From: JAFDZV01 sp964455525
GTDB lineage: Bacteria > Bacteroidota > Ignavibacteria > OLB7
Length of the DNA stretch: 64,000 bases
Direction: 5' to 3'
Assembly (NCBI GenBank): GCA_964455525.1
Contig: CAYVWR010000003.1
Span: 62,001-126,000 of the forward strand
Shown piece by piece: positions 61,950-64,000 of the stretch. How positions within the stretch are numbered: position 1 is the stretch's first letter; each line of letters begins with the position of its first letter. The notes beneath the pieces were generated by a model, which was not told the DNA's origin, made no database searches, and saw only the letters and a list, made by a program, of their open reading frames with translations. The position numbers and the translations under genes were made by a program.

Positions 61950-62855
61950 CTAGTTGCTGCTCTTCGAGGTGTTCCGTCCGAGCCGTACGGTATACGGCAG
62001 CCAGTGCTCGCCTGTCGTTTCGCCGATGATACGCCAGGCCAGAGAGTCGCCCACGCGTACGATCCTGGCTTTTCCGGTAACCGGATCGCCCTTGCTGTCA
62101 AGGCCATAGGTGCTTTTGAATGTGAGCGTTGCGCTTGTTCCCGCGATCGTTCCCTGAATGGTTGCTCCCTGGTCCATCACCTCATCCCCCTCGGTGCTGC
62201 AATCGATACGGCGGGCATTGGATGTCACCGAGCAGTGATATCCTGTAAGCAGCCCCGGCGCTGGTTCACGAAGGGCGAGCGTAAAGGACGCGCCTTCATC
62301 TCCCTCCCATTGCCATTTCCCCTCAAACATCAAGGTATCGGTTGCCACCGTCCGCACATCGGCATGCAGTGCGAACTTCAGCGTTCGCTTTCCATTGGCC
62401 GCCATCCAGTCCCCTTCGATATGGCCATTGGCGGTGAAGCGTCCAAGAAACTGGCCTGTCTGCTTCGGGCCATCGTTTCCCCATTCATACAGGATGAAGT
62501 TGCCATCCGGCTCCACATGTCCCTGGATCTCGATATCCTTTCCGATCTTTTTATAGCGGTAGAGTCCGCGCAGATCCTCGCCTTTACGGCAGATCTGCAT
62601 CTCGACGGCAATGGTATCAATTGTGCCAGTGTATCGGGGACAGTCGGTCGGGAGCGGCAGATGGCGTGCGGCGCCCCCGGAGTCTCCCGTGCGTGCGGCC
62701 GGCAACGCGCTGCCCGCAACCGTATCGGACGGTGTGCTGCGCGGTTCCTCCTGCTTGCCGCTGCATGCGGCAAGCAGGAGCATTGCCAGCAGTGCTGCCA
62801 TGAATGGTACGTAATGCAGGGGGGGAGGAGATGTGGTACGGAAAACCTTGTTCAT
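61950..62855 (-). CDS. lipoprotein of unknown function
   Basis: 301 residues from MNKVFRTTSPPPLHYVPFMA. A late signal peptide ends in a lipobox with Cys in LAACSG. The rest is beta-rich: IEIQGHVEPDGNFILYEW, GRFTANGHIEGDWMAANG and FEGKWQWEGDEGASFTLAL. A repeated 'G.w.......f.l' pattern resembles small beta-barrels. No family is recognised. It is followed by the helicase gene, 58 bp away on the same strand, and preceded by the large protein ending at 62944. Confidence 0.7.
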   Translation of the reverse strand: MNKVFRTTSPPPLHYVPFMAALLAMLLLAACSGKQEEPRSTPSDTVAGSALPAARTGDSGGAARHLPLPTDCPRYTGTIDTIAVEMQICRKGEDLRGLYRYKKIGKDIEIQGHVEPDGNFILYEWGNDGPKQTGQFLGRFTANGHIEGDWMAANGKRTLKFALHADVRTVATDTLMFEGKWQWEGDEGASFTLALREPAPGLLTGYHCSVTSNARRIDCSTEGDEVMDQGATIQGTIAGTSATLTFKSTYGLDSKGDPVTGKARIVRVGDSLAWRIIGETTGEHWLPYTVRLGRNTSKSSN

Positions 62856-62943
62856 GCTCTATACTCCATCGTGAAATGGCAGCCGCGTCGCCGAACAAGA
62901 CATCCAGGACGCGGCCCATCTATGTGGTCTGGTGCGTGCGGCG

Positions 62944-64000
62944 TTAATCGAACGTGAATTCCATCGTTACCGGCTGCTCGCTTCCGCGCGGCTTGAAGCT
63001 TATCTCGCCAAGATTGTAATACCCCTTCGGAGTGTCAAGCCCGGCCGGGATCTTTGCCTTGAGCGTCCGGGGGATGAACGGATACAGGAGCGTGCCAAAT
63101 CCGCCGAGCGATCGTGGGTCGCTGGGGCGCACGTGGTGCTCCGTGATCTCGATCGGTATGTCAGGGATCGTTCCATACGTGGCCGAGCCGAAGACGATCT
63201 CCAGGCGATAGCGTGTGCTATCGGCATCGCGGTAGAAGTTCGGGAGGAACAGCCAGGTCGATGGAGTATTCAATGGCTCCTCTGCCTGCACATATCCCGA
63301 TTCATCGGTGATCCGCACAAGAATATCGGTGGCGCGCATGTAATCCTCCGGGGTAAACCGTGGAGATATCCAGAGCGCCCCATCGGTTTTTCGCATAACC
63401 AGCGGCATCGACCATGTATCGCCCTTCATCGTATCCTGTACCACACGACCATAGCCTTTGATCGTATAGGTGAAGTCCCCCTCTACAGGCCTGGTGCCGG
63501 TGGCGCGTGTCTGTAGCTCAAGCTGCCGTGCCGTGCCGGAGCGGACCACGCTGGGCGCCATCGACATCATCATGCAGGTGGCGGCAAGGGTGAACTCCGA
63601 TTCCGATCCTCCCCCCTCGAACGCATCTGCCTGTACCACCACCTCGATCACACCATCGCCAAGGGCGCTGGTTGTGATTGTGTTGGACCCTTCGTTTCGC
63701 TCGTGTCCTCTGACACGTGGCAGATAGTTCGATGTCACACCAAAACGGTCTGCAATCTTGCCGGAAACGTTCGAGCGCGATCCCTTGGGCACGCTCAGCG
63801 TGAAGGTGACCGCTGCCGCACCTGCCGGGGGAGCAAAGTAGAAGCGGCGGGTGACCCCTGCGGCCAGCTTCTGCGGTTGCGTCTGTACGCTATAGCCGTT
63901 CTCCGGGGTAAACAGATAGGGGACCATCACGGTGTTCACCAGCTCGAACTCGATTTCGCCGGGAGCTGCCGCGCCGCGCGAGTTTGCCCGGCGTGCGATG
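62944..64000 (-). CDS. C-terminal part of a large exported protein, possibly a tripeptidyl-peptidase II-like subtilase (5' end outside the window)
   Basis: The frame enters from the right edge; 352 codons are visible. The sequence is beta-rich: MVPYLFTPENGYSVQTQPQK, then LAAGVTRRFYFAPPAGAAAV and TFTLSVPKGSRSNVSGKIAD. This resembles the C-terminal beta region of tripeptidyl-peptidase II (where a strand 'fsv....kl.pG....f...p.ga' follows the catalytic part), but the catalytic residues are outside the window, so the name is a guess. It ends without a T9SS sorting domain (EQPVTMEFTFD). Downstream is the lipoprotein at 61950 on the same strand. Confidence 0.6.
   Translation of the reverse strand, partial: IARRANSRGAAAPGEIEFELVNTVMVPYLFTPENGYSVQTQPQKLAAGVTRRFYFAPPAGAAAVTFTLSVPKGSRSNVSGKIADRFGVTSNYLPRVRGHERNEGSNTITTSALGDGVIEVVVQADAFEGGGSESEFTLAATCMMMSMAPSVVRSGTARQLELQTRATGTRPVEGDFTYTIKGYGRVVQDTMKGDTWSMPLVMRKTDGALWISPRFTPEDYMRATDILVRITDESGYVQAEEPLNTPSTWLFLPNFYRDADSTRYRLEIVFGSATYGTIPDIPIEITEHHVRPSDPRSLGGFGTLLYPFIPRTLKAKIPAGLDTPKGYYNLGEISFKPRGSEQPVTMEFTFD

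Overview
The window looks like a chromosomal segment of a Gram-negative bacterium of the Bacteroidota/Chlorobiota (FCB) group. A Kapabacteria- or Ignavibacteria-like lineage is my best guess. Evidence for this: several secreted proteins end in type IX secretion (T9SS) C-terminal sorting domains; two carry an IgGFc-binding-type domain; there is a bacillithiol enzyme (BshC); lipoproteins and outer-membrane-barrel proteins are common. The sequence is GC-rich, and many genes still use Shine-Dalgarno sites, unlike core Bacteroidetes. The taxonomic call is inference, because no rRNA or tRNA gene is present.

Layout. 1-2.6 kb: minus-strand housekeeping operon yicC-gmk-rpoZ, then a truncated DUF3299-like gene. 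2.8-4.6 kb: a visibly AT-richer island with a KGG-type small basic protein and a three-gene toxin / antitoxin / SecB-like chaperone (TAC) module. This is the most interesting system I found. 4.9-12 kb: secreted OmpA-like protein, crotonase, large T9SS subtilase, YmdB-type phosphoesterase, cobalamin adenosyltransferase. 12.3-15.3 kb: two lipoproteins and a Tat-exported DUF1460 protein. 15.4-20 kb: paaF/paaG/hbd-like beta-oxidation genes and an AarF/UbiB kinase-like protein. 20-25.7 kb: IgGFc-binding T9SS protein, lipoprotein, and an ECF sigma factor paired with a protein that joins an anti-sigma-like N-terminus, one membrane helix, a long disordered linker and a predicted outer-membrane barrel. 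26-31 kb: rsmE, an OppF-like ATPase, a sorting-domain-only protein, and an IgGFc-binding protein with its own barrel. 31-45 kb: acyltransferase, TrmH-like methylase, EthD, SGNH lipoprotein, TPR protein, beta-propeller, M15/VanY-like peptidase, AlkZ/YcaQ glycosylase, YebC and small proteins. 45.8-48.8 kb: chelatase subunits ChlI and ChlD without the large subunit. 49-64 kb: nth-bshC, ispG, rhomboid protease, gap-pgk, proS, CAP lipoprotein, MarR regulator, UvrD-like helicase, lipoprotein, and the C-terminal part of a large protein cut by the window edge.

Functionally this is mostly core metabolism (glycolysis, MEP pathway, translation, DNA repair, redox thiol) mixed with many envelope and secreted proteins. 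Most operons end in long, nearly perfect hairpins. I saw no CRISPR array, IS element, prophage, rRNA or tRNA.
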